A stretch of 64,000 bases of DNA, taken from assembly GCF_028657905.1 (NCBI RefSeq), contig NZ_CP117779.1, positions 124,001-188,000 of the forward strand. Direction: 5' to 3'. Made by a program: the position numbers and the translations under genes. The DNA comes from Burkholderia sp. FERM BP-3421. GTDB lineage: Bacteria; Pseudomonadota; Gammaproteobacteria; Burkholderiales; Burkholderiaceae. Positions 40,481-48,876 of this stretch are shown one piece after another. Position 1 is the first letter of the stretch; the number at the start of each line of letters is the position of its first letter. The notes under the pieces were generated by a model. The model had not been told where the DNA came from, made no database searches, and saw nothing but the letters and a program-made list of their open reading frames with translations.

Positions 40481-40621
40481 CGACGTCTCCCTCTTGATAC
40501 TGAATCAGTATCGTAACTCAAAAAATGAGTATTGGACGGCCACCGATCGAGTTCGGCAACATGATGCCCACCAAGGTGCGAATCGAATCGTGAACACCTT
40601 CCAACCGAAACAGGATCGCTC
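40481..40621. promoter_or_regulatory. Divergent promoter region
   Basis: 141 bp between the LysR gene and the catabolic operon. An imperfect dyad GATACTGAATCAGTATC lies at about 40495-40511, a good candidate LTTR or repressor site. Promoters for both directions should be here. Confidence 0.5.
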
Positions 40622-40843
40622 ATGCCTATCGTTCATATCTCCATCATCAAAGGCCGCAGTGAAGAGGCCGTCAACGCCTGTGTCAAGGCTGTCGCCCGCA
40701 CTGTTCATGAAACACTTGGCGCGCCTCTTAACAGCATTCGTGTCTACGCCACGCAAGTGCCGGCTGCGCATTGGGCTGTCGGTGACCATACCAAGGACGA
40801 GCTCGACGCGTCGGCTGCGGTACGCGCAAGCGAGGAGCGTTGA
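40622..40843 (+). CDS. 4-oxalocrotonate tautomerase family protein
   Basis: A 73-residue protein starting MPIVHISIIKGRS; Pro-2 becomes the catalytic N-terminal proline after Met removal. It would interconvert 2-hydroxymuconate and 2-oxo-3-hexenedioate (or the 2-aminomuconate equivalent). RVYATQVPAAHWAVG fits the rest of the fold. First gene of the operon, one base before the hydratase gene. Confidence 0.85.
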   Translation: MPIVHISIIKGRSEEAVNACVKAVARTVHETLGAPLNSIRVYATQVPAAHWAVGDHTKDELDASAAVRASEER

Positions 40844-40844
40844 G

Positions 40845-41651
40845 ATGACTCCGACTGAAGTCAGCGAGGCTGCGCGCGCGCTGCGCGCGGCCGCAGCAAC
40901 ACATGAGTTCGTCGCGCCGCTGCGTGAGACTTACCTTGGGATGACCATCGACGACGCCTATGCTGTTCAACGCGAGAACACTGAGGCGCGGATCGCCGAT
41001 GGGCGTCGCGCGATGGGCTGCAAGATCGGTCTGACATCGGTCGCAGTACAGCGCCAGCTTGGCGTCGATCAGCCGGATTTTGGCGTGCTTTTTGACGACA
41101 TGGGGTACGGCGACGGGGAGCCGGTGCCGGCAAGTGTGCTCGCACAGGCCAAGGTCGAAGCTGAGATTGCCTTCGTGCTCGGCCGAGACATCGACGTGGA
41201 ACACGCAGGAATCGTGGACGTCATTGCCGCCATCGACTATGCGCTTCCGGCGCTCGAAATTGTCGGTAGCCGCATTTCGAACTGGAACATCGGAATCGTT
41301 GACACCATCGCCGACAACGCATCATCGTCCGCTTTCGTACTTGGTAGTCGGCCCGTAAAACTTGACGCGTTTGACGTGCGCCTGTGCGGCATGGTGATCG
41401 AGCGACGAGGTGAGCCGGTTTCGGTTGGTGCGGGCGCAGCCTGCCTGGGACACCCGCTTAATGCCGTGATCTGGCTCGCGAGAACCATGGCACAACGGGG
41501 TACTCCGTTGCGCGCGGGGAGCGTGGTGTTGTCCGGGGCCCTCGGACCGATGGTGACCGCCACGCCAGGTGACGTATTCGATGCGCGAATCAACGGCCTT
41601 GGGTCTGTGCGCGGGGTGTTTGAACCCAATTCCGACGAGGTTTCACGATGA
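40845..41651 (+). CDS. 2-keto-4-pentenoate hydratase
   Basis: A 268-residue member of the DmpE/MhpD-type fumarylacetoacetase-like family, with GCKIGLTS, DQPDFGVLFDDM, VEAEIAFVLGRDI and DNASSSAFVLG motifs that place the metal site. It adds water to 2-hydroxypenta-2,4-dienoate giving 4-hydroxy-2-oxovalerate. Its stop overlaps the decarboxylase start (ATGA), consistent with the known DmpE-DmpH complex. Confidence 0.85.
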   Translation: MTPTEVSEAARALRAAAATHEFVAPLRETYLGMTIDDAYAVQRENTEARIADGRRAMGCKIGLTSVAVQRQLGVDQPDFGVLFDDMGYGDGEPVPASVLAQAKVEAEIAFVLGRDIDVEHAGIVDVIAAIDYALPALEIVGSRISNWNIGIVDTIADNASSSAFVLGSRPVKLDAFDVRLCGMVIERRGEPVSVGAGAACLGHPLNAVIWLARTMAQRGTPLRAGSVVLSGALGPMVTATPGDVFDARINGLGSVRGVFEPNSDEVSR

Positions 41652-42415
41652 GCCAGATCGAATTCATCGCCGCGCATCTCGATGACGCGGCGCGCCATGC
41701 GCGGGAAGTCGAGCAGTTTGATCCGCGCGGAGAATGCCCGCTCGATGAGGCATACGAGATTCAGCGGGCGTCGATCGCGCGGCGTGTTGCGCGCGGCGAC
41801 AAGCGCGTTGGCGTGAAGATGGGCTTTACGAGCCGGGCGAAGATGGTGCAGATGGGCCTGTCCGATGTGATCTGGGGCCGTCTTACCTCCGCCATGCAAG
41901 TCGAGGAAAACATGTCGATCGATATCGACTGCTACGTCCACCCTCGTGTCGAGCCCGAAATCGCTTTCATCCTCAAGCGCGAGCTCAACGGCGATGAAAC
42001 GGGGCCTGCTGCCCTCGCGGCAGTGGAGGCGATCGCACCCGCGCTCGAGATCATCGATTCGCGGTATCAGAACTTCCGTTTCAGCTTGCCGGAAGTGATT
42101 GCCGACAACGCGTCGTCGAGCGGTTTTGTGATTGGCGGCTGGAGCAATCCGCAGACCGATTTTTCGAATCTCGGCCTGGCACTCAGTATCGACGGCCGTG
42201 CCGTGCAAGTGGGCTCGACGGCAGCGCTGCTTGGGAATCCGCTACGCTCGCTCGTGGCTGCCGCGCGGCTCTCGGCAGCTGCCGGCGAGCCACTTCAGGC
42301 TGGCGCGATCGTCATGGCGGGGGGCGCCACGTCGGCTGAGTGGCTGAAGCCGGGTCAACATGTGAGCGTGGAAATGGAGCGCCTCGGGCGAGCCGGCTTC
42401 TACGTAAACGGATAA
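41648..42415 (+). CDS. 4-oxalocrotonate decarboxylase
   Basis: A 255-residue DmpH/XylI-type enzyme: RVGVKMGFTSRAKMVQMGLSDVIWGRLT and RVEPEIAFILKREL and DNASSSGFVIGG. The MGFTSRAKMxQMG stretch separates decarboxylases from the paralogous hydratases. It removes CO2 from the 2-oxo-3-hexenedioate form produced by the tautomerase. Translationally coupled to the hydratase gene. Confidence 0.85.
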   Translation: MSQIEFIAAHLDDAARHAREVEQFDPRGECPLDEAYEIQRASIARRVARGDKRVGVKMGFTSRAKMVQMGLSDVIWGRLTSAMQVEENMSIDIDCYVHPRVEPEIAFILKRELNGDETGPAALAAVEAIAPALEIIDSRYQNFRFSLPEVIADNASSSGFVIGGWSNPQTDFSNLGLALSIDGRAVQVGSTAALLGNPLRSLVAAARLSAAAGEPLQAGAIVMAGGATSAEWLKPGQHVSVEMERLGRAGFYVNG

Positions 42416-42455
42416 GCGAAATCGATTGAGTTAGCGGGACGTGTTGGAGGAGCTA

Positions 42456-43430
42456 ATGAGCGAAAAGGTAAAAGCAGCCATCATCGGGCCGGGGAACATC
42501 GGTACGGACTTGATGATCAAAATCATGCGCAATAGTCGTCACTTGGAAATGGGAGCCATGGTTGGCGTCGATCCCAAATCGGACGGCCTTGCTCGTGCCG
42601 CACGCCTGGGCGTGGCAACCACCGCAGAAGGTATCGAAGGCCTGCTTGCGCTCGATGTGTTCAAAGAGATTGACGTCGTGTTTGATGCCACTTCGGCGAG
42701 CGCGCATGCGCGTCACAACGAAATTCTGCAGCAACACGGAGTGCAGGTGATCGACCTGACGCCGGCGGCGGTCGGTCCGTACGTGATTCCGGCGATCAAT
42801 CTCGAAGCAGAAAACGCCGCGAATATGAACATGGTGACGTGTGGAGGGCAGGCGACCATCCCCATTGTCGCGGCGGTCTCACGCGTAGCTAAGGTTCATT
42901 ATGCGGAAATCGTCGCATCGATAAGCAGCAAGTCTGCCGGACCTGGTACGCGTGCAAATATTGACGAGTTCACGGAAACGACTCGCGCGGCTATCGAAAA
43001 GCTCGGTGGTGCAACTCGCGGTAAGGCCATCATCATTCTCAATCCGGCTGAGCCACCGCTGATCATGCGTGACACGGTGTTTGTCCTTTCGGATCTCGTC
43101 GATACGGCCGAAGTCGAGGCCAGCATCGAGCGCATGGTTGAAGCCGTCCAGCGCTATGTTCCGGGCTATCGATTGAAGCAGCAGGTGCAATTCGAGGTCG
43201 TTCCGGAGGACGCGCCGCTGAACGTTCAAGGCGTCGGACGTATCGCGGGACTCAAAACTTCCGTATTCCTCGAAGTGGAGGGCGCCGCGCACTATCTGCC
43301 AGTCTATGCCGGTAATCTCGACATCATGACTTCCGCCGCCCTCGCTTGCGGTGATCTCATGGCGCGGCGCCGCATGGAGACAGGCATTGCTCGAGGTTAT
43401 GGCACACAGGCAACGGAGACTACAGCGTGA
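42456..43430 (+). CDS. Acetaldehyde dehydrogenase (acylating)
   Basis: A 324-residue DmpF/MhpF-type protein with the NAD-binding AAIIGPGNIGTDLM and catalytic cysteine in NMVTCGGQATIPI. It oxidises acetaldehyde to acetyl-CoA and forms a channelling complex with the aldolase encoded next, whose start overlaps its stop. ATG at 42456 chosen because GGAGGAGC lies just upstream. Confidence 0.9.
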   Translation: MSEKVKAAIIGPGNIGTDLMIKIMRNSRHLEMGAMVGVDPKSDGLARAARLGVATTAEGIEGLLALDVFKEIDVVFDATSASAHARHNEILQQHGVQVIDLTPAAVGPYVIPAINLEAENAANMNMVTCGGQATIPIVAAVSRVAKVHYAEIVASISSKSAGPGTRANIDEFTETTRAAIEKLGGATRGKAIIILNPAEPPLIMRDTVFVLSDLVDTAEVEASIERMVEAVQRYVPGYRLKQQVQFEVVPEDAPLNVQGVGRIAGLKTSVFLEVEGAAHYLPVYAGNLDIMTSAALACGDLMARRRMETGIARGYGTQATETTA

Positions 43431-44440
43431 ACGGCAAGCAACTCTATATCTCGGACGTGACGCTGCGCGACGGCAGTCACGCGATCCGGCATCAATACTC
43501 CATCGAAAATGTGCGGGCAATTGCCTCTGCACTTGATCGGGCAGGCGTACGCAGCATCGAGGTTGCACACGGCGACGGAATTGAAGGGTCAAGCTTCAAC
43601 TACGGCTTTGGCGCACATTCTGACGTCGAATGGATCGCCGCCGCAGCGCAAAGTGTCGAGCGTGCGGAAATCGCGACGCTGCTTATCCCGGGGATCGGTA
43701 CGATCCATGACCTACGTAACGCGTACGATGCAGGCGCGCGAATTGTGCGCGTTGCCACACACTGCACGGAGGCCGATGTCTCGCGACAGCATCTGGATTT
43801 TGCGCGCAACCTGGGGATGGACGCTGTTGGCTTTCTGATGATGAGCCATATGACCACGCCGCAAAAGCTCGCCGAACAGGCGCTTCTCATGGAGCGCTAC
43901 GGTGCGACGTGTGTGTATGTCGTCGATTCGGGGGGCGCGCTCGGCATGAATGACGTTCGAGAACGTTTTCGGGCGTTCAAGGACGTGCTCAAGCCCGAAA
44001 CACAAACGGGTATCCATGCGCATCATAATCTTTCGCTCGGCGTGGCAAATTCGATCGTCGCCGTGGAAGAGGGATGTGATCGCATCGACGCCAGTCTTGC
44101 GGGCATGGGTGCTGGCGCCGGCAACGCGCCCCTTGAAGTGTTTATCGCTGCCGCGGAGCGACTCGGCTGGAAGCACGGTTGCCATCTGTATGGCCTGATG
44201 GACGCCGCTGACGACCTGGTACGTCCGCTGCAGGATCGGCCGGTGCGCGTGGATCGCGAAACCCTTGCGCTTGGCTATGCTGGGGTCTATTCGAGCTTTC
44301 TTCGTCATGCGGAGCGTGCGGCGGAAAAGTACGGCCTGAAGACTGTCGACATTCTCGTCGAGCTGGGGCGCCGCAAGTTGGTGGGCGGCCAGGAGGACAT
44401 GATTGTCGACGTCGCGCTCGATTTGCAGAGTGCGGACTAG
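43427..44440 (+). CDS. 4-hydroxy-2-oxovalerate aldolase
   Basis: A 337-residue DmpG/MhpE-type aldolase with TLRDGSHAIRHQY at the N-terminus, metal ligands in the IHAHHNLSLGVANS segment, and the C-terminal DmpG communication domain (LYGLMDAADDLVRPLQDRPVRVDRETLALGYAGVYSSFL). It splits 4-hydroxy-2-oxovalerate to pyruvate and acetaldehyde, passed to the dehydrogenase. Starts in the ATGA overlap. Last gene of the module. Confidence 0.9.
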   Translation: MNGKQLYISDVTLRDGSHAIRHQYSIENVRAIASALDRAGVRSIEVAHGDGIEGSSFNYGFGAHSDVEWIAAAAQSVERAEIATLLIPGIGTIHDLRNAYDAGARIVRVATHCTEADVSRQHLDFARNLGMDAVGFLMMSHMTTPQKLAEQALLMERYGATCVYVVDSGGALGMNDVRERFRAFKDVLKPETQTGIHAHHNLSLGVANSIVAVEEGCDRIDASLAGMGAGAGNAPLEVFIAAAERLGWKHGCHLYGLMDAADDLVRPLQDRPVRVDRETLALGYAGVYSSFLRHAERAAEKYGLKTVDILVELGRRKLVGGQEDMIVDVALDLQSAD

Positions 44441-44464
44441 AAGATAGATCACTTGTGAAGGTCG

Positions 44465-44494
44465 CTGCTCCTGAGGACTCACCTTCAGGAGCAG
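44465..44494 (+). terminator. Putative terminator hairpin
   Basis: CTGCTCCTGA and TCAGGAGCAG make a ten-base-pair stem with a ten-base loop, 25 bases after the aldolase stop. The tail (TGCTCTTATC) is only weakly T-rich. Confidence 0.6.
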
Positions 44495-44606
44495 TGCTCT
44501 TATCGGTTTCAAGCCCTAAGGAAACACTGATTAATCCGGCTCGGTGGTCATCGCTGACGCAGCCGAGGGCGTTGTTGAAGATAGTTCACGGAACGAGCCC
44601 ACGACG

Positions 44607-44939
44607 ATGAAACGGCAAATGAGCTTTGCGGAAACGGAAAGCGTAGGCAAGAAGCGGGTGAAGTGGCGCGTGGCGGCTAAGTGAGGAAAGAGCAAGGCGA
44701 TGCAGGACGGTGCGCTGAGGGATCTGATGATCGCGCTCGAGCGAACCAAGGCACAAATCCGCGCGCGGGTCGAACATCCGTTTCATGTCGTCAAGAACCT
44801 GTTCCGTCATCACAAGGTGCGCTACAAGGGGCTACTCAAGAACACGGCGCAACTGTTCAGTCTGTTTGCCTTAGCGAATCTCGTGATCGCGCGAAACCGG
44901 CTGCGGTCGATTCATGGGGGAAGTCCATCATACGTGTGA
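44607..44939 (+). pseudogene. IS5-family transposase, internally deleted
   Basis: The start MKRQMSFAETESVGKKR is a typical IS5 transposase N-terminus; a stop follows, and the frame resumes with the C-terminal ALERTKAQIRARVEHPFHVVKNLFRHHKVRYKGLLKNTAQLFSLFALANL. The central catalytic part is missing. It marks the downstream edge of the catabolic module. Confidence 0.75.
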
Positions 44940-45082
44940 GAAATGCGAGAAATGAGGCGCGTCCTCGGGGCAAACCTCTCCGAATCGGCGAAACTTCGCT
45001 TCGGTGTCCGGCCATTCCGCACTGGCGTCGCCGACAACCTCGCGCAATCGCCTATTAATCAGTGCTTCCCTGGAGGTAGGAG

Positions 45083-46462
45083 ATGCAGGACAACTCGTTG
45101 AGGCAAAGCCTCAAGCAACGGCACATCACGATGATCGCGCTTGGCGGCGTGATCGGCGCGGGCCTGTTCGTCGGCTCCGGCGCCATCATCGCGACCGCCG
45201 GCCCCGCGGCAATCCTGTCGTACCTGATCGGCGGCGTGATCGTCACGCTGGTCATGTTCATGCTCGGCGAAATGGCGTCGCGCAATCCCGACAGCGGCTC
45301 GTTCTCCACCTACGCGAGCAGCTATCTCGGCGAATGGGCTGGCTTCGCGGTCGGCTGGCTGTACTGGTTCAAGTCGATGATGACGATCACCGTCGAGGCG
45401 ATCCTGCTCGGCGCGATCCTCCACGATTTCCTGCCGTGGCTGCCGATCTGGGGCGGTGCCCTGTTCATGCTCGTCACGCTGATCGCGAGCAACGCGTATT
45501 CGGTGCGCTCGTTCGGCGAAGCGGAATACTGGCTGTCGTTCGCGAAGGTCGCGACGATCATCGTGTTCATGGCGCTCGGCGCATCGATTCTGCTCGGCTT
45601 CCAGCCGCGCATTCCGGCGCCCGGGCTCGTGAACCTGACCGACCACGGCGGCTTCATGCCGAACGGCATCTCGCCCGTGCTCGCCGGCGTGATGGTCGTG
45701 ATCTTCTCGCTCGGCGGCAGCGAAATCGCGGCCGTTGCGGCGGGCGAATCGGAAAACCCGAGCAAGAACGTGATCCGCGCGATCAAGAGCGTGATCGTGC
45801 GCGTGATGGTGTTCTACGTCGGCTCGGTGTCGAGCCTGATCCTGTGCATGCCGTGGACGGACAAGGCCAATCTGAAATCGCCGTACGTGTCGCTGTTCAG
45901 CATGGCGGGCTTCACGGGCGCGGCCGTCGCGATGAAGATCATGCTGTTCGTGTCGTTCATGTCGGTGATGAACTCGTTCCTGTTCTCGAACTCGCGCATG
46001 CTGTTCTCGCTCAGCCAGCGTGGCCACGCGCCCGCGATGTTCGGCCGTACCAACGCGAAGGGCGTGCCGATGAACGCGCTCGTGCTGTGCCTCGCGATCT
46101 GCGTGTCGATCCTTGGTATTCACTTCGTGAGCGGCGGCGATCTGTTCCTGATGCTCGCGAAGAGCAGTGGCGCGTTCGTGATGATCGTGTGGATCTTCAT
46201 CATCGCGGCGCACTTCGCGATGCGCCGGCAGACGAAGCACGAACAACGCGACCCGGCGGCGTTCCGCGCGTGGTTCTATCCGGTGTCGAACTGGATCGCG
46301 CTGCTGGCGCTCGTCGCCGTGCTCGGCTCGCAGGCATTCAACCCGGATTCGCGCTTCCAGTTCTGGTTCACGGTATTGACGGCGCTCGCGATCGTCGCGG
46401 CGTATTTCCTGCGCCGCAAACCGGCGCAACTCGGCGATACGGCCGGCGTGAAGCTACGCTGA
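45083..46462 (+). CDS. APC-family amino-acid permease
   Basis: A 459-residue, 12-helix transporter of the amino acid-polyamine-organocation superfamily (AAT family): N-terminal LKQRHITMIALGGVIGAGLFVGSG and EIAAVAAGESENPSKNVIRAI consensus elements, as in GabP/AroP/ProY-type proteins. Substrate not assignable. The coding sequence is strongly GC3-biased, unlike most of the window, suggesting chromosomal Burkholderia origin. GGAGGTAGGAG precedes the ATG. Complete. Confidence 0.85.
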   Translation: MQDNSLRQSLKQRHITMIALGGVIGAGLFVGSGAIIATAGPAAILSYLIGGVIVTLVMFMLGEMASRNPDSGSFSTYASSYLGEWAGFAVGWLYWFKSMMTITVEAILLGAILHDFLPWLPIWGGALFMLVTLIASNAYSVRSFGEAEYWLSFAKVATIIVFMALGASILLGFQPRIPAPGLVNLTDHGGFMPNGISPVLAGVMVVIFSLGGSEIAAVAAGESENPSKNVIRAIKSVIVRVMVFYVGSVSSLILCMPWTDKANLKSPYVSLFSMAGFTGAAVAMKIMLFVSFMSVMNSFLFSNSRMLFSLSQRGHAPAMFGRTNAKGVPMNALVLCLAICVSILGIHFVSGGDLFLMLAKSSGAFVMIVWIFIIAAHFAMRRQTKHEQRDPAAFRAWFYPVSNWIALLALVAVLGSQAFNPDSRFQFWFTVLTALAIVAAYFLRRKPAQLGDTAGVKLR

Positions 46463-46529
46463 CCGGCGCTCTCGGCGCGCGAGCGGTACGCTGACCGGGC
46501 GCCGCTTTGTCGCTTTATCGCTTGGCGGC

Positions 46530-46785
46530 TTAGCCGAACGGACGCACGCCGATCAGCCAGCCGTGCAGGAACAGCGCGAGGACGGCCCACACGACGAGCC
46601 CGGCCACGATCGCCACGACGTCGCCCGACAGCCTGCCCGCTGGATAGCGAACCCCTTCGCGGCGGTCACGTGCGCGCTACACGACGAAATCGACGAGCGA
46701 CCAGACGAAGAAGGTGCCGAACAACACGACGACGTGCAGCGTGCCATTCGCGAGCAGGTGCGCGATCGCCCATACTGTTGAAGGA
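46530..46785 (-). pseudogene. NnrU-like membrane protein, C-terminal fragment
   Basis: On the minus strand WAIAHLLANGTLHVVVLFGTFFVWSLVDFVV is followed by a stop and then, across a frame change, RREGVRYPAGRLSGDVVAIVAGLVVWAVLALFLHGWLIGVRPFG. This is the C-terminal half of the NnrU family (denitrification-linked membrane protein). The N-terminal half is missing, cut at the boundary with the ISKra4-like fragment. Confidence 0.6.
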
Positions 46786-46860
46786 AGTCGTTAAAAAGCC
46801 TGGGAAGTGATCGCACAATGAGGTATGGTTTTCCTTCCTGTCTATGAGACGGAGGGAGCC

Positions 46861-47145
46861 ATGCGATGCACGGTCACTCTGGAGTTCGACGATGGCGATG
46901 GGACTGAGACCCGGCGCGTAGAAGTAATCCGACTTCACCGGACAACCAGTGATCCGACATTCGGAGACGTCGGGCTGTCCCTCGCTGAAGGGAAGTCGCT
47001 GATCAATAGTATCCAGCAGGAATTTGTTGTCGAGCAAATCACATGCTTCTGCACTTCGCACAGGGCATGTCGGGCGTGTGGTGTACCTCGCCGCCTCCAC
47101 GATAGCCACAGCTCTGAACTGAAGACCACGCTCGGGAAGGTGTGA
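46861..47145 (+). pseudogene. ISKra4-like transposase N-terminal fragment
   Basis: From ATG 46861 (GGAGGGAGCC upstream) the frame encodes MRCTVTLEFDDGDGTETRRVEV ... GLSLAEGKSLINSIQQEFV ... CFCTSHRACRACGVPRRLHDSHSSELKTTLGKV, the start of an ISKra4-family transposase with its cysteine cluster. The IS3 element at 47143 cuts it off; its TGA comes from the IS end. Confidence 0.7.
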
Positions 47146-47212
47146 CCTGGGACGTTTCTTGTAGCCATTTGGCAAGTGAGTTCTCTTTTATCCTAGAGGC
47201 AAGGAGAACTCG

Positions 47213-47824
47213 ATGAAGAAGCGATTTACCGACGAGCAAATCATCCGGATTTTGCGCGAGGCCGAAAGCCGGGACGAACCGGTGAAGGATCTGTGCAAGC
47301 GCCACAACATCTCGGAACAGACGTTCTATCGTTGGCGCAACAAGTTCGGTGGTATGGATGTGGCCGACGCCCGCCGGCTCAAGGATCTGGAATCGGAGAA
47401 CGATCGGCTCAAGTGCCTGATCGCCGAGCAGATGCTGGTGATCGACGGTCTGAAGGAATTCAGCCGAAAAAATGAGTACCCCAACGGGCCGGCGCGAAGC
47501 GCTGGAAGTCCTGACTCGGCGGGGTCTCTCGCAACGCAAGGCATGTTGCTATCTGGGGCTGAGTCGCCGGGTGGCTACCTATACGCTCAAGCAACCGGAG
47601 AAGGATCGGAGCCTGGGCGAGCAACTGATGGCGGCCGCGCAGGAAGTGCCGCGCTTCGGCTACCGGCGGATGTCGGCCTGGCTGGCGATGGGCGAATCGC
47701 GCGTGCGGCGAATGTGGCGAGCCTTGCTACTCAACATTCCTCGGCGGCGTCCGCGCCGTCGTCGTTGTGGCAACGACATTCGCCTGCCCGGTGCGACACA
47801 ACCCAATTCGGTATGGAGCTATGA
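47213..47824 (+). CDS. IS3 OrfA (open beyond its usual end)
   Basis: Residues 1-88 are a normal IS3 OrfA (TDEQIIRILREAESRDEPVKDLCKRHNISEQTFYRWRNKFGGMDV, then leucine zipper). The frame lacks an early stop and stays open to 203 codons alongside orfB. A run of A (CCGAAAAAATGAG near 47465-47474) is the probable slippage site for the OrfAB fusion. Confidence 0.85.
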   Translation: MKKRFTDEQIIRILREAESRDEPVKDLCKRHNISEQTFYRWRNKFGGMDVADARRLKDLESENDRLKCLIAEQMLVIDGLKEFSRKNEYPNGPARSAGSPDSAGSLATQGMLLSGAESPGGYLYAQATGEGSEPGRATDGGRAGSAALRLPADVGLAGDGRIARAANVASLATQHSSAASAPSSLWQRHSPARCDTTQFGMEL

Positions 47825-48302
47825 CTTTGTGCACGACCAGTTGGTGGACGGGCGGGCGTTGAAGATGCTCTGCGTGATCGATGAATACACCCGCGAGTGC
47901 CTTGCGATCGAAGTCGGCGCCAGCTTGCGGTCGCAGGATGTGATCTTGACGCTGTCGCGACTGATGCGGCTGTACGGCAAGCCCGCGTTCGTTCGGTCTG
48001 ACAACGGCGCTGAATTTACCGCTGCCAAGGTCATGCGCTGGCTGCGAGACGCTGCAATCGGTCCGGCCTTCATCGCGCCAGGCAGTCCGTGGCAAAACGG
48101 GTTCGTCGAGAGCTTCAACGGCAAGTTGCGTGACGAATTGCTGAACCGGGAATGGTTCCGCAGCCGTGCCGAGGCCAACGAACGCTGGCGGCAGTTCTAC
48201 AACGAGCGCCGGCCCCATAGCGCGCATCGCGATCAACCTCCGGCCACGGTCCGTCGAGCCTGGTTGGATTCCGATAATATCGACACGAGACTCACTGCCT
48301 GA
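47472..48302 (+). CDS. IS3 OrfB transposase
   Basis: A 276-residue DDE transposase: WSYDFVHDQLVDG, FVRSDNGAEFTA and NGFVESFNGKLRDELL supply D, D and E. Complete, so the element may be active. Confidence 0.92.
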   Translation: MSTPTGRREALEVLTRRGLSQRKACCYLGLSRRVATYTLKQPEKDRSLGEQLMAAAQEVPRFGYRRMSAWLAMGESRVRRMWRALLLNIPRRRPRRRRCGNDIRLPGATQPNSVWSYDFVHDQLVDGRALKMLCVIDEYTRECLAIEVGASLRSQDVILTLSRLMRLYGKPAFVRSDNGAEFTAAKVMRWLRDAAIGPAFIAPGSPWQNGFVESFNGKLRDELLNREWFRSRAEANERWRQFYNERRPHSAHRDQPPATVRRAWLDSDNIDTRLTA

Positions 48303-48329
48303 TTGGTCACAAAATTCAGCCTCAGGTCA

Positions 48330-48876
48330 GACACGGCGGTGCGCAAGTTGAATGAGAGGGCGACGAAAGCCGTTCTTGACGCACGGTCGCATCGCGACGA
48401 AAGAATTTGGCAGAGCAGCACAGCGAACCAGTGGCTCGATATGTTGGTAATCCCACTACCATGTTCTAAGCTAGCAATCGGAACTGATTTACATGCCTCG
48501 CCAGGCTGTCGTTCTGAAATGCGTTCTTGTCATGGACCATGCCGAATGTCGGCGTGCAAGATAATCGGAGATCGACGACTTCCCTCTCGACAGCATGTGA
48601 ATTGCGTGAGATGGCTCATGCTATGAAGCAACATGGAGTTTGTAATATTGTAGCTGATTGAGGATAAATAGTAAGTACTACTGGAATATAACAAATTCGC
48701 TCATGAGGATAGCAAACCCGGCCGATTTCTCAATGAGATCATTTTAAGAAGTTGAATCGGAAGAAGCTGGTTCGCAACGCGAGTCAGCACAGTTGGAGCG
48801 GTTCGGGATTTTTTCGTTCGCTGCCGCGCATGAAAGTGCGTCAGTCTCCCCGTTGATCCGTTAGAGAGATTCGATC
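48330..48876. other. AT-richer non-coding stretch
   Basis: A frame reading DTAVRKLNERATKAVLDARSHRDERIWQSST crosses the IS boundary and may be a gene remnant. From about 48600 the sequence is AT-rich (TAGTAAGTACTACTGGAATATAAC) and probably holds the promoter of the 48877 gene. No family or motif recognised. Confidence 0.35.

Larger units (their letters stand above)
47143..48329 (+). mobile_element. IS3-family insertion sequence
   Basis: Ends are TGACCTGGGACG... at 47143 and the complementary ...CAGGTCA at 48323-48329, with further matches inward (TTTTGTGACCA against TTCTTGTAGCCA). It contains orfA and orfB and has inserted into an ISKra4-like gene. Length about 1187 bp. No target duplication identified. 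Confidence 0.85.

Noticed and set aside
45059..46429. 456-codon minus-strand frame and 496-codon plus-strand frame over the permease
   Set aside because: Both are extremely Arg/His/Asp-rich shadows of the GC3-biased permease gene, which has a full set of membrane helices in its own frame.
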